This document shows, piece after piece, positions 9,823 through 22,470 of a DNA stretch of 64,000 bases; the first letter of the stretch is position 1, and each line of letters starts with the position of its first letter. The DNA is from Papiliotrema nemorosa. Taxonomy: Eukaryota > Basidiomycota > Tremellomycetes > Tremellales > Rhynchogastremaceae. The translations under genes and the position numbers were made by a program. Below the pieces are notes generated by a model, which searched no databases, was not told the DNA's origin, and saw only the letters and a program-made list of their open reading frames with translations. The stretch spans positions 186,001 to 250,000 of the forward strand of contig JASKOT010000013.1 of assembly GCA_032158125.1 (NCBI GenBank), in the 5' to 3' direction.

Positions 9823-12296
9823 ATGGCTGCGATTGCTCAGAAAGTCGTCAACTCCGCTGTGGGAGATTCCAAGCAGCGCCAGATGGAACAGTTCCGTCTA
9901 GAGGGCAACGAGAATACACCTCTGACCACCTACTGGGGGGCCAAGATCGCCGTGAGTTGCTTGAACACCAGATAGAATGTCGCTGATTGTGCAGGACACG
10001 GACCATGCGCTCAAAGCTGGTGCGAGGGGACCGACATTGTTGAATGACTTCCACAACCGAGAGAAAATCTCTCACTTTGACCATGAGCGGATCCCGGAAC
10101 GAGTGGTCCATGCTCGAGGAGCTGGTGCGTTCGGGGAGTTCAAGTTGCACACCCCTCTGACGGGTCTGACAACCGCCAAGGTGAGTCGACCGTTCTAGCC
10201 ATGAAAGGGTTGGAGGCTGATGTGGCAGATCTTGACCGATACTTCCAAGATCACACCCGCATATGTCCGATTCTCCACAGTCGGAGGATCGCGAGGATCA
10301 GCCGACTCTGTGCGAGATCCACGAGGATTTGCCGCTAGGCTGTATACAGATGAGGGTAACTGGGATCTGGTCGGAAACAACATGCCCGTGTTCCATATCC
10401 AGGGTAAGTTGATTTCACAAAACGTTGGATCCTTGAAGCGCTTCCTTCTTTCCATCACCTGTTCTTTCCACCGTCATTTTCGCCGAGAGGAAGGTCTGCT
10501 AACGAAAAAGAGGCCATTAAATTCCCCGATCTCGTACACGCGATCAAGCCAGAGCCGCACAACGAGATCCCGCAAGCTCAGACTGCGCACGATAACGCCT
10601 GGGACTTTATGGGACTCCACTCTGAGAGCACTCACATGCAGATGGTGAGTAGATCTGAGCGCCGAGACTCTTTAGCTGACTCGTCCAGTGGGTTTTGTCA
10701 GATCGAGCGATTCCTCGATCATACCGAATGATGCAAGGTTTCGCAGTCCACACTTTCCGACTAATCAACGAGGAAGGCAAGAGCACCTTTGTCAAGTACC
10801 ACTGGACTCCTCATCTGGGTACACATTCGCTGGTGTGGGATGAAGCACTCAAACTTGCTGGACAGGACCCGGACTTCCATCGAAGAGATCTTTGGGATGC
10901 TATCGAGGCTGGAGCTTACCCCAAATGGGAGCTTGGTGTGCAGATTGTCAAAGAGGAGGATGAGCACAAATTTGACTTTGATCTCTTGGATTCCACAAAG
11001 GTGAGCCGCAGCAGTCGCGCTCTCTCGCTCAGCGCAACGAGGTGGACGCTTACGTTCAGATCATTCCGGAAGATCTGGTGCCCGTGCAAAACATTGGTAC
11101 CCTCACGCTGAATGCCAACCCCGTCGACTACTTTACCGAGGTCGAAGAGGTGGCTTTCTGCACACAACACATTGTGCCCGGAATGGACTTCACCTCTGAC
11201 CCTCTGCTGGCTGGCCGAAACTTCTCCTACCAAGACACCCAGATATCTCGTCTGGGTATCAACTTTGGTGATATCCCGGTCAACCGACCTGTATGCCCCT
11301 TTATGACCAATCAACAAGATGGTCAAGGTGCCAAGTGGGGCAAGAAGAACCGAACAAGGTACCACCCCAACCGCTTTGACGCCGTACCTACGACGCCGGC
11401 GAAGAAGGGCGGATTCCAAGCGTACGCCGAGACCCTCGCTGAGGTTACGGAAAGAATCAATGGCCCCAAATTCAAGGAGCACGTCTCGCAAGCTACCTTG
11501 TTCTACAACTCGATGTCGGAAGCCGAGAAGGAACACATCGTCTTGGCCGCTCAATTTGAGCTGTCGAAATGTGCCGATGAAATTGTGCACCAGAACGCTA
11601 TCGCTCGCTTCGCTCTTATCGATCATGATTTCGCGGTCAAGGTAGCGGAAGAGTTCCCGCATGTCAAATTGCCCGAGCCATCCAAGCCAAACCACGGTCA
11701 AAAGTCTGCCTTCCTCTCGCAAGTGGAGGGAAAGACCCAAAGTGAGCCCCTTGTAATCGAACACCTATGGTGACTAACTTTCAGCCTTTACCGCTGCCGG
11801 ACGGAAAGTCGCCATCTACGTTCTCCCCGGCTTCGAATACTCTCAGATCACTACTACCTCGGCGGCCCTCCAAGCTGCCGGTATCATCGTCAAGTACGTC
11901 GGACCCGCCACTGGAGAGATCAAGTCATCCGGTGGTTCGAGCGTCACCGCCGAGTTCACTTTTGAAAACTCTCGATCGACCTACTTTGACGCCATCATCT
12001 TTGTCGGCGGATCCGACGATGCCTTCCTGAAAAAGCTCAAGGTTGGACGACTGGTGCATGCGGTCCGAGAGGCGTACATGCACTTGAAGACGATCGGGGC
12101 AACTGGTAATGCTGTCAAGTGGATCGAGTCTACTTGTTTGCCTGGTGACGTCTCGTTCCAGTCTGGCGTGACTTTGGATAAGGGAGTTGTTCTAGCCGAG
12201 AGCGTCGGAACTGGTGCAGAGTTTGCGACCAAATTTATCGATGGATTGAGCAAGCACCGAGTCTGGGACCGAGATGTCTCCCATATCGCTGCCTAG
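9823..12296 (+). CDS. Catalase, large-subunit (clade 2) type
   Basis: Haem catalase that converts hydrogen peroxide to water and oxygen. Starts [17 protein letters not shown]. The distal histidine lies in [20 protein letters not shown], the catalytic Asn region in [15 protein letters not shown], and downstream come [21 protein letters not shown] and [19 protein letters not shown], all diagnostic. After the core, a C-terminal flavodoxin/DJ-1-like domain begins near [19 protein letters not shown] and ends DVSHIAA, as in HPII-type enzymes. The normal FFIQ is FHIQ here if the intron after it is read as I propose. No signal peptide is seen, so a cytosolic or peroxisomal site is likely; the C-terminus is not a PTS1. 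Several introns of about 50 nt. Confidence 0.95.
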
Positions 12297-13091
12297 GTGC
12301 GGACTATATGTAGCAGTGTCATACCTTTTGGCAAATGTATCGCATAGTGAACCGCTGGCTGGAGATGATTAGATTCGGCGCCCAGGGTTGAAATAGTTGC
12401 CCAAAGTGGCAAGGTGGCAAAGTGGCTGTTGCCGAGAGGTGATCATCCTGCGTGTGGTTGGATACTTCTTATTGTTCTTTGGCACCATGACCTTATTGTT
12501 CTTGACCCCTACCCTCGCCAGTCACCTTTGGGCATGGTCCCTACCTCATCCGTCCACTCGCAGACGAGGTCTTTTAAGCAAGTGAAAAAGTCATGCAAGA
12601 GGCGTATATATGCCATGGAGGTCCTCGCTACTGCTTCTGATTGCCCATCTTCTCATGATCAAGAACTGACCCCGGTCAAACGGTGAACTCACCTTATAGT
12701 CTAGTCTAGTAACAACCTATCCCTCTACCCCTTTGACCTAGTCCCTCGATCGCCCACACACTCAAACCCTTCTCCCCACCCTTGCACCCTTGGCCAGCGC
12801 AAGGTATTTCTCCGATAGTCACCATCAGCACCTATTCCTGTACCTCATCGCCCACTGTCCTCGCATCATCACCTACTCGCATCCCCGCAAACCTCGTCAA
12901 CCTCCTTTGCCTCGTGTATAAAGGCTTTTTGTAATCGTACGTGCCCCTCCCTACCTCTTCACCCTCCTCATCTGGTAATCAACCCCAATTCTCGCCCATC
13001 TTGTTTCCTCACCCACATCTTTCTACCCATATCCGCGACATACCTACGCCCCACAGTGTTATTGTCCTATCTCCATTATATATAGCTGATC
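12297..13091. promoter_or_regulatory. Intergenic and long pyrimidine-rich leader before the CCCH gene
   Basis: About 800 bases lacking a credible gene. The right half is strongly C/T-rich, typical of transcribed fungal 5' leaders, and follows a TATAAAGG element. Confidence 0.45.
12917..12924 (+). promoter_or_regulatory. TATA-like element of the CCCH gene
   Basis: TATAAAGG about 170 bases before the ATG, followed by a pyrimidine-rich leader. Confidence 0.35.
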
Positions 13092-16005
13092 ATGTCTTTC
13101 TCCAGATTGCCCATTTGGACCATGTCCGTCACTCCATCCACCACCTCACCACCCATTACACCCCGTACCCCTCCCCGTCCTGAACCCAGCGTAAAGGTGA
13201 CCCTGCCTACCCCATCTTCCTTCTCATCACGACGAGACAGATCATACTCCATCGATCCAGCCTCGCCACACAGCCAGGAAAGCACTCCAAAGGGTAAAGG
13301 CCATACACGAAGTGTCAGTTTCTCTGTCGAGTCTCCGGAATCGCCCTCGGACGATGAACGATACACCCCTCGAGTGGAAAACAATGAAGGGCCAAAGCTG
13401 CACAGGATCCCGCAAAGATCACAGCCAGTCTCGTCTTCGGCGCCTCCCACGGCCAACACGTTCATCTCGCCTCCCTCGTCTTTACGACGAATGAACGCTC
13501 CAAAACCTCTCAATTTGGCGAAGCCGATCTCTGGAGCAAGACTCGCCTCCCTCTCGCCGTTTTCTAGGGGTCCTTTAACCGCTCCGGCCTCGCGTCTGTC
13601 CAGTACAGCCGCATCACGAGGTATCTCCATTGCTCCTGCATCGGCACGAGGCGCCAGACACTCCCTCTCGGGTGGATCAGGATCAATCTGGTCAGCAGGT
13701 CTCGATGCGCCGCCCGGGTGGATCTCCCCTTCACCCAACTCCGCTCAAAGTACCGGAACAGCCGCGAGGCAGCGTGGATTGACAGTTGCTGTGCTTAAAG
13801 ATGGCAAGGAGATGATTATAGGGGATGTCCCCGTCACCCCGAGCTTGAGCACTGGCGGTCTCAAATCGGGAGGTTTGATTGGTAGTGCACCTTTCAAGGG
13901 ATCACCTATCATGGAAGAGCACGAGAACGGTTCCGTGACTAGTCCCGGGTCGGATAATAAAGCAAAGAAGCCAGAAGGTGGGTACGCGTCCCCATTGGGA
14001 GTGTAGCTGATCAGAAGTCATCATTCTGTGTCGTTACTATCATACGCCAGGTCTGACCTGTACTTCTCGACCATGTCGATTCGTGCACAATCTGGATGCC
14101 ATCGCATCACCAAAAACGATGGATCAATACCAAATGAAATCGCCCAACGCCGACCCGACAGGCGGGACATTCGCCGAGGCGCAAATGAAAGCTCAAGCCA
14201 AGATTCTCAAGGTGGATGAGCTGGTTGCAAATGGTGCTACGCCTGGAGAGACTGTCGTGCTTGCTGATGAGGGGGGCAAGGAGGTCAGGGGTACTGTGTA
14301 CTTGATGAGCGGTGGTGGGAAAGGTCCAGCAGGGAAGAGCCGAGCCAAGTTTAAGAGTGAGCTTCCCGTTTGTATCGAGAAGTTTTGACTGATGATCAGC
14401 TGTGCCGTGCAAGGATTTTGCGGAGGGGTACTGTGTATATGGCGACTACTGCTCATTTATCCAGTGAGTCGAGTTCAGGTGTAACCTTTTGAGCCTATTG
14501 CTCATGTGCCAGCGACGAGAAGATTGCCGAGGCCAAAGTTGAGAAGCCGGAGTTGATCAAGAAAGCCTCTTCAGCCTCTGAAGCAGAATCCGAAGCATCG
14601 CAAAATACCGTCAAGGTCAAGGAAGCCTCCAGCCGAACGTCGTCCATCTCAAAGCCTTTGGACGCGTGGACGAAGGCGCTGCCGCGAGCCGTTCTCGTTC
14701 CATCTGTCGCTATCGACTCATCGGCTCTCGAGAAGCAGCGAATTGGTCTGTCCGCATTCGCTGTCCCATTTTCGAACCCCCCGGTTCGAGTGGATGAGAA
14801 GGGTCAATTGGTACCTGACGAGACTACTATCGCAGAACCCTCGGGCGCTCAGACCTTGTTCAAGCCGAAGACAAGTCCCAGATCATCCATTTGGGCCTCG
14901 GTCACACCGTTGTCATTGAGAAAGGTCTCCATTGTCGAGCCGTCGGCCGACCCTGGGCCCACATCGGCACACCTCGCTCCTCCCGTCTCGGCATTCTCGA
15001 TGTTCGGCACGGAGTCTGATCCAGCCACACCTTGGGATCCGGCACTTATGAGTCGAATGACCGAGGAAGATTCGTACAATCACGATTATGACTCGACCAT
15101 CGTTACGCCCCCTGAGCCTTTCTCTGCTCTTCCACTGGTCGACGCACAGCATCCATGGTCGTCGCTAGGATATCCCTGGGGCATCCCGATGAGCCCGTCC
15201 AGCCCGTTGGGCACCGATGACCCTTTGGCTGCAATTCCCGGTGGACCTGGGGTCATGTGGACTCCAGCTGGTTGGGCGGTTCAAGATGCGGCAATGAAGC
15301 TCTCGCTTCGGGCCGCACAGGTCAAGGCCAAAAATGAAAAGGCTCATGTCAGAGGAAAGAGCTACTATAAGAGTGAGCAGTACCTCCAATGACATGGCTG
15401 ACATCTAGCAAAGGCTTGCAAGTGGTTCAATGAAGGCGACTGTCCCCACGGCGACAGCTGCACGTAGTAAGTCTCAGCAGTCCTGTGGCATCCCAATCGC
15501 TCATCATAGTCTCCATAAATACCCTGGGAGCGTCCCTGCTACCGTTGCCAAATCTCACAAGACTAAGACTCTCCCTTGCAAGTTCTACAACTCTGCCAAG
15601 GGTTGCCTGAATGGAGACGACTGTGACTTCTTGCACCAACTGGTCGTCCCACCTTCTGTGCCCCTCGTGGAGAGACCCAGACCATGGCGGACCAAGCCTT
15701 GTAGACATTGGCAACTGGGCAGATGTACATTGGGCGACGCCTGTCATTTCGCCCATGTCCGAGATCCCGCCAGACACTCCTTGACCATCGCCAGTGTCGA
15801 AAAGGAGGAGAAACCATGTCGACACTGGCAATCGTTCGGCATGTGCAGTAAAGGATTCGAGTGTAAATTCAATCATGGCTCCTCGGACGTCGACACGCAC
15901 GTCAGCGGTGAACGACTCGCGGATGCGTTTCGAGAGATGAAGATGAATAGGAGGGCTCACGAGGAGAGTGATGGTGAGGATGATGACGTCGAGATTGTAA
16001 GTTAA
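13092..16005 (+). CDS. Multi-finger CCCH zinc-finger protein
   Basis: Long protein with a disordered Ser/Pro-rich N-terminal third (many SP/TP sites) and five C3H1 fingers. The first finger is PCKDFAEGYCVYGDYCSFIH (C-x7-C-x5-C-x3-H). The second, CKWFNEGDCPHGDSC, begins a cluster of four near the C-terminus; the others are PCKFYNSAKGCLNGDDCDFLH, PCRHWQLGRCTLGDACHFAH and PCRHWQSFGMCSKGFECKFNH. The tail is acidic (EESDGEDDDVEIVS). The first intron is phase 1 (donor after GAAG near 13977, acceptor at 14050), which removes the stop otherwise met at about 14006. CCCH arrays generally bind RNA, so a post-transcriptional role is likely but inferred. The start may be the second ATG ten codons on. Confidence 0.8.
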
Positions 16006-16507
16006 GTTGTGCTTGCATACGGGGAGTTTGGCTCATGAGACAGGTCACTGCCTCTCACACTTCATTCAGTCCTGCACACAGTGTTCGAGCTTGAGCGTGA
16101 CCCTGTGTCGAATCATAGGGCGAACTGAACGGGAAAGCACTGCCGAGGCATCAGGTTGCGTGCACTTGTCTATATCTTTGTCCATATATCCTAGCTGTCT
16201 AGTATCTGAATGTCGATTTCATGTCAACATCACGAACGAGAACGGATCTAGTACTATCGGCCATGCGAAACGTCAGTCGTGACAGGGTTGCATTTGGCTG
16301 TTCTGGCTATCTAAAAGCCCACTCGCAGAGTGTCCATCAAGGTAAAAAGAGACCAGACGAAGGCAAGTCGAAAAAGTGAGATATAGACTTGGTGAGGAAC
16401 AAAAAATTTCAATGGGAGAAAACAAGGTCTGAGCAAAACGAAGGGGTTATCATTTCGTTAATGGCCTGGGGGCCCGAATAGCTCATGAGGTTTCGAGGGA
16501 TTTGTGT
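16006..16507. other. Convergent intergenic region
   Basis: About 500 bases between two converging genes. No gene, hairpin or repeat of note is seen. Confidence 0.4.
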
Positions 16508-17264
16508 TTACTCGCAGTAGGGGAGGTAGGTGTACGCCACGGTCTGAAGCGATCAGTTGAGGGACTGTAACAGTGAGTATGTGGGCAACTCACGTCGTAT
16601 CGAGTTTGGTTGAATTGAGGGTAGTCGAATGCGCTTGTGTCGACACAGAGGACCTCTCCAATGTAGATGTTTGAGCAGGTAGCGTCGATTTGCGGGTTGT
16701 TGGCCCAGAGAGTGGCATTGTCGATACCGTATACCTCTTGGATCCAAGCGCAGGTACTATGAGTGAGCTCAATCCAAGGGGAATTACAAAAGTTCGAGGG
16801 ATCGGTGAGAAGGAGAACATGGACTCACTCGTTCTCGACGACAGTGTAGACTTTTGTGCAGTCGTGAGATTCGATACCGAGACAGATGTTTTCTCCAGGT
16901 TGTAAGTTGTCGCAGTTTTCGGTGATCACATCTTCGTTCACGAGGGCCAACTGGAATGTCGAGACACCATATCGGTGGGCTAAAAGTCAGGTCTGATGCC
17001 CGTGGTAGAATAGCTCGACAACGGGAGGGATGAATTGTGTTACCCAAAAGGGTAACTTCTAGCAAAGCAAAGGAGGTTGTTGGATGCATGGTGTCGGGAT
17101 ACTCACAAATCGCGTCACATGTGTCATTTGAGACGACGGTGGCACTACGAGTACATCCGTCAACAGCCATTACAGCTGGGGGTCAGTCAAGATACAGGAT
17201 GAGCGGTGGGACGGGGTGACTTACAGGAAAGAAGGGGAAGAGCAGCGAAAAGGATAGCGAACAT
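16508..17264 (-). CDS. Small secreted protein with two LysM domains
   Basis: Four short exons encode about 150 residues. It starts MFAILFAALPLLSSVMAVDG, a signal peptide. LysM 1 runs from CTRSATVVSNDTCDAI through YGVSTFQLALVN to CDNLQPGENICLG; LysM 2 from CTKVYTVVEN, TCAWIQEVYGIDNATLW to CSNIYIGEVLCV. The paired cysteines and D-T-C-x-x-I spacing are those of fungal LysM proteins, which bind chitin or its oligomers. The protein ends YTYLPYCE and has no catalytic domain, membrane anchor or GPI tail. In plant pathogens such proteins hide chitin from host detection; here a wall-binding or chitin-masking role is inference. Introns are about 49-75 nt. Confidence 0.85.
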
Positions 17265-18185
17265 TGTTATTGGTTGATTGATCAGTTTCTCAGATGTTTA
17301 CCGATGGGAGTCTTGATGAGCAGGTCGATGATCGTGTCGAGGTAATGAACGTGAGTGAGAACGAGTGGGGTTGTCGAGGTCGGAGCACCTAGATGGGTCG
17401 AGCGATAGATGGAGTACAAGTTAATGTCAAAATGAAGAAGGAGGAATTGATGGATGCAAAGGGGGCAAGAAGGGGGGGTCGAGGGGTGGTCAGAGCAGCC
17501 AAACAACCCAAGAGAGCCACAGGGGTCTGACATGCCTCGTCGGATGAAACATGGGCATCAAAACAATCAGGTGGCGCATCCCCTCCCCTCTCCCTTTCTC
17601 TGTATTGAAAAATCACTCGCGTCGTGTTCTCTGCGTCACCACTTGGCATCGATGCAATTCGATGCAGCTAGTCTTGTAGGAGGAGAAGGCTCGCATCGTT
17701 GATGATAGCTCGCTCTGTCTCTGGATACACTGACACTTTCACCCAGCTGAAAGAGTAGCAGTACTGGTGGTTGCCATGTTTCCACCTTGGCGCGCCATGA
17801 CCTCTTCTAGGCAAAACACGGTTCATCGTTTCGCGTTTCAGATTTGATCCCGCGTGGCTACCGCTTTTTGTTTTGAGCATACTTGGTCGAAGAGTCATTT
17901 AGGCATTGTCCACTTAGGCGGACCTTTCCTGCATCTGCTGTCGTCCAGGCTTCACGACCAAGAAAAGAAGGCAACTTGCGCGTGAATACAGAGCCTGAGC
18001 TGTATACTGCCTAGACAAGTTGTCGACCGCCACCTCGCGGTCGTGTTCGTCACCTCATTTTCGGAATATTGGAAGTCATACAGATACGCATGAGGTACTG
18101 TTCGTGGCACACCACTATTGAGCTTGACCCGAGCCTACAGTCGTACACACCGTCGATACCTCGAACTGTCGGTGTCGTCCTGAAC

Positions 18186-18191
18186 CACGTG
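18186..18191. promoter_or_regulatory. CACGTG E-box
   Basis: Palindromic CACGTG within CCACGTGAC, 150 bases before the 2-oxoadipate dehydrogenase start. bHLH factors bind this core; which one acts here is unknown. Confidence 0.3.
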
Positions 18192-18276
18192 ACATTCAGA
18201 GGTGAGCGCTTGTGGCGCCTAGCGGGTTGATCGGGTAAGGTCCGGCCACCTGGAGATGAGCGACCATCTGTGTCCA

Positions 18277-18282
18277 TATAAA
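18277..18282 (+). promoter_or_regulatory. TATA box of the DHTKD1-like gene
   Basis: TATAAA 54 bases before the ATG at 18336. Confidence 0.45.
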
Positions 18283-18335
18283 GCCATCCCAGAGATGCCC
18301 CAGAAGAGCCCCACGTATCGCCTACTTATCTAATC

Positions 18336-21300
18336 ATGTTCATAGCGCGAGCTCGACGAGCCAGTCGGGCGAGTCTGACAGGAGAAAGGGCGTTGAGAAG
18401 GTATCACGATGATGCGAGTTTCGGGTACCGGATGCCGGCAAAGTATCGTTTGCCAGATTGTAAGTGGGCGCGTCAGCGAGAGTGTGAATAAGCTGATTAG
18501 ATAGACACCCAGGAAGAGCTGGCAAATAGGTGAGATAGTACCAGTGTAGGAATGAGTGGCTGCTCAAGGCAGGAATAAGAATGCAGCGTTGCTGCGGTAC
18601 GTCGAATCGGTCAGGAGGCATGGTCATCGAGCCGCCCAGGTGCGCTTAACTCGTTCATCACATCCCAGCTGACGACAGATTGATCCACTGGACCTGATGG
18701 AACGAGAGTGAGTATGAGGCCCCCGGATGCAGAGCCGTCGCTCATGACAGCCCCGTAGGAGCCATCGATGCCTCTCGATACGGCCTGGAAACAAACACAT
18801 CATACCCCCTGCAAGGGATCCTCCACGTGCCTCCTGAATCGGAAACACCTGTAGCCCCACCAGACACTGCTGCTCCGCCAAGAAGTGAGACCGGTGAAGG
18901 AACCCCGGTCGAACTGCCATTGGAAGAGATCACGAAGCATTTGATGGGGGTGTACGTGGACAAGATTGGGTACGAATACATGCACTGTCCAGAAAAGGAC
19001 GAACGATTGTAAGTGTGCCTCGATGTTTGCCGAGGTGGAGAAGGGGAAGAATGGCTGACTTTAGGTGGTTCTCGCATCATGTAGAGACTGGAGCGTCGTC
19101 GTTTCCCAAACCATTAGAGGACGATAGGAAGAAGAGGATATGGGAGATGTTGGCTAGAAGTGAGGAACTGGACAAATTTTTAGGAAAGAAGTTCCCCAAC
19201 TTGAAGCGATACGGTGAGCACAGTCATCGACATGATTGTATAGGCTGAGGGTAGGCTGCGAGGGTGCCGAGAGTATGCTGCCGGCGTTAGACACCCTTTT
19301 CGAGCTCAGCGCATCCGGTGAGCTGAGACATTCCCGATTTCCGTGCAAGCTGACAATGCAGCCGACGTAGGATCGGTAATCGTCTCCTTACCTCATCGAG
19401 GTCGACTGTCCATGTTGTGCGACCCAGACCTGCTGGGTTATTCTCCTACCGCTTTGTTCTCCAAGATCAAGGGTCAGCCAGAGTTTGACCCAGAGACGGC
19501 CCCAGGAGCCACAGGGGACGTGATCAGTCATCTCGCTGCGACTCGTCGGATCCCCTACGGAAAGAAGGAGGTCAAGGTGGAAGTACTCCAGAACCCCTCG
19601 CATCTCGAGGTCAGTACCGCACATTGCTTCTTACCGTTCGATGTTGAGCTGACCGTAGGCTGTCAACCCTGTCGCTTTGGGTGTAACGAGGGCAAAGCAG
19701 ATGTCTTTGCTGAAATCATCACCTCAAGAATGCCAGCTCGGTGACAAGGTCCTCTGCGTACAACTCCACGGAGACGCTGCATTCGCAGGACAAGGGGTGG
19801 TAGCTGAATCACTCGGACTGTCCGGTCTTCCTCACTACGGAAGCGGCGGTACCATCCATATTATAGTCAACAACAACATAGGCTACACTACGCCTGCCAC
19901 ATTTGCCCGATCGAGCATATACTCTTCAGACATCGGCAAGGCCATTGGCTGCCCGATTTTACACGTGAACGGAGATCATCCAGAATCTGTTGTTCGGGCG
20001 GTAGACGTGGCATTCCGATATCGACAAATGTTTAGGAAAGATGTCATCATCGATCTGATATGTTATCGACGGTGGGGACACAACGAGCTGGACGAGCCGG
20101 CATATACACAGCCAAAGATGTACGAGAAGATCAGGAATAGATCTTCTGTCCCGGAGTTGTTCGAAAAGAAGCTGGATGCGGCCGGGGTGCTTGATGAGAA
20201 TGCTGCCAAGGAGTTTAAGAAGAAATATGGGGAAGAGCTAGATAGCGATCTGACAAAGGTCGAGGGGTTCAAGGCGAAATCGGAGATGCTTGGTGGGAAA
20301 TGGAAAGAGATGGTCTGGCCAGCTGGTCCGCAGGCGGATCATGCACCGGAAACAGGTGTTGCCAAGGAAGAGTTGAAGGAAGTCGCAGAGGCCAGCGTGA
20401 AGCTACCCGAGTCTTTCGTGAGTCTCTCTTTTTTGAGCAGCGCTAAAAGGAGAATGTACACCCTCGGTTGAAACGACACATCTCTTCTAGGCTCAAGTCG
20501 TTAGACGGCAAAGTAGACTTTGCTACAGCCGAAGCGATGGCCTTTGGGACGTTGATGAAGGAGGGATACGATATTCGGATCTCTGGCCAGGATGTCGGCA
20601 GAGGGACCTTCTCCCAGAGGTAAATCAGAATATCAAATGGTCACACACTCCAACTCACGCTAGACACGCCATGTTCGTGGACCAAGAGGATGAATCTTGC
20701 CTGATACCATTGAATGGGGCTATAGATGCCAAAAGGGGTCGTCTAGAGCTGGCGAACAGTAAGCTTTTTCCCCCAGGGAGTAGGGCATCAGTTTAATGAC
20801 CAGGCTCGCTCAGTGAGATGGCCGTGTTAGGTTTTGAGCTCGGCATGAGTTGGGCCAGCCCCAGATTGCTGCCTATATGGGAAGCTCAAGTGTGTACACC
20901 TTCCGCAGCTGTGATCTGATGCTTATACTAGTTCGGCGACTTCTTCAACGGCGCACAGAGCATGATAGACACCTTTATCGTTGGGACTCAAGCCAAATGG
21001 CTGAAACAGACCGGTCTGGTCATGCAGCTACCTCACGGGTTTGATGGAGCTGGACCCGAGCATTCCTCTTGCAAGATTGAGCGATTCTTACAGGCAAGTC
21101 AGAACATCAGGTATAGATTTCATGCTGATATGTAGCTGTCAAACGACTCGGATTCGCCTTCAAATGCTGGGGATATCAACTTGATCGTCGCCAATCCATC
21201 CACACCCGCGCAGCTGTTCCACCTGCTTCGAAGGCAGATGTTGAGGAATTACCGCAAGCCTCTGGTGATCGCTTCTCCCAAGGGTCTCCTTCGTGCCCCT

Positions 21301-21787
21301 GTGAGTCAGAGTAGCATCATCTCTTGGTGTCCCACTGATGACATAGGCGGCGGCGTCGTTTTTGAGTGAGATGTCAGAAGGAACTTCGTTCAAGCCTGTG
21401 CTCGACCTTGATACTAACCCACACTCGCCCGACCGTGTTATTCTGTGTTCGGGAAAACACTTTTACACTATTTCCGAAACTCTAGCCGCCAGATCGTCGA
21501 GCAATATCGCGCTAGTACGAATCGAAGAGCTCTCGCCGTTCCCGCGCAAGGAGGTCAAAGAGGTCTTGGAGAAGTACTCGGATGCAGAGATAGTCTGGGC
21601 TCAGGAGGAACCGGAGAATCAAGGGGCTTGGACGTACCTCCGTCCAAGGCTAGATGAAATTTTGAAAGATGTAGGGATGGACGAGGTGGCCTATAGAGGC
21701 AGGAAGAGCTGCGCTACTGTCGCGGTCGGGGTAGGAGCGTGGCACAAGCGGGAAGTCCAGGAGTTGGCTGAGGAGGCTTTCAAATGA
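18336..21787 (+). CDS. 2-oxoadipate dehydrogenase E1 (DHTKD1-like), mitochondrial
   Basis: Thiamine-diphosphate E1 enzyme that decarboxylates 2-oxoadipate from lysine and tryptophan breakdown. It starts [20 protein letters not shown], an Arg/Ser-rich mitochondrial presequence. Key segments are [42 protein letters not shown], the ThDP site [18 protein letters not shown] with [42 protein letters not shown], and in the pyrimidine domain [18 protein letters not shown]. The wording matches DHTKD1 better than the 2-oxoglutarate enzyme ([16 protein letters not shown], short N-terminus). More than ten small introns split it. It lies directly upstream of a leucine-catabolism enzyme on the same strand. 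Confidence 0.88.
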
Positions 21788-22470
21788 GCTTGACTGGGTG
21801 ATGACTCATTGCTGCATGCTTCGCAGATGCTCTTTGTTTCAGCGTCTAATATCCGAAACGCGTTGGAATGCATCGGAGAAGCGTTATAGCTCTTTTCAAA
21901 GGATCTGAAGAGGGGAGAGAGAAGATACCTCCATAAATTTGCGCAGGCACTAGGCTATCTGTTCCGCCTCTGATTGTCTCCTCGTCTTTTCCAGAGTTTT
22001 ACTAATTGAGTACTTGTACTGCACTATACATCTCAACATTGCTGCCAGTAGCAATGCAACAATGCACTGAAGTGAATGCCGAAGTCCCCAGCCAGGCTGA
22101 GGATTTCATAGGCAAGATTTGGCGGTTCTGATCATATATGCAATATGCCAATACATTCATTCGCACCGGGCCCTCAAGGGTTGGCTCGTGACTTGGAACA
22201 CATTGAGTTTCCTATGATAAATAAGTTTAACAACAACAGAAAGAGGAAGTAGAAACCTTCAGAGACCAGCTCCAACTGTCACCATAAAGTGGTGGATGTA
22301 TACGAGTTTGGTGTGTAATTCCTGACATGTGGACCATTCGGTCGGAGCTTAGCCGGAGTGATCAACCTTCCGGATGATGTGCATTACCCGAGGTCATGTC
22401 CATGTCCATTCGGCTCGTACAAGTCTTGACCGTCTTTTGATCACCACCAGACCATCACGCGTACTGCACG
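21788..22470. promoter_or_regulatory. Intergenic, promoter of methylcrotonoyl-CoA carboxylase beta
   Basis: About 680 bases with no credible gene between two same-strand mitochondrial enzyme genes. No clear TATA box close to the next ATG. Confidence 0.4.

Larger units (their letters stand above)
17265..18335. promoter_or_regulatory. Divergent intergenic region, LysM and DHTKD1-like genes
   Basis: About 1.07 kb with no supportable gene. It contains a CACGTG E-box and a TATAAA element near the right-hand gene. Confidence 0.45.

Noticed and set aside
10916..11764. 282-codon open frame on the minus strand
   Set aside because: It lies antisense to conserved catalase exons and its translation is compositionally odd; a shadow frame.
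13076..13738. 220-codon minus-strand open frame
   Set aside because: Antisense to the CCCH gene's first exon; no recognisable domain.
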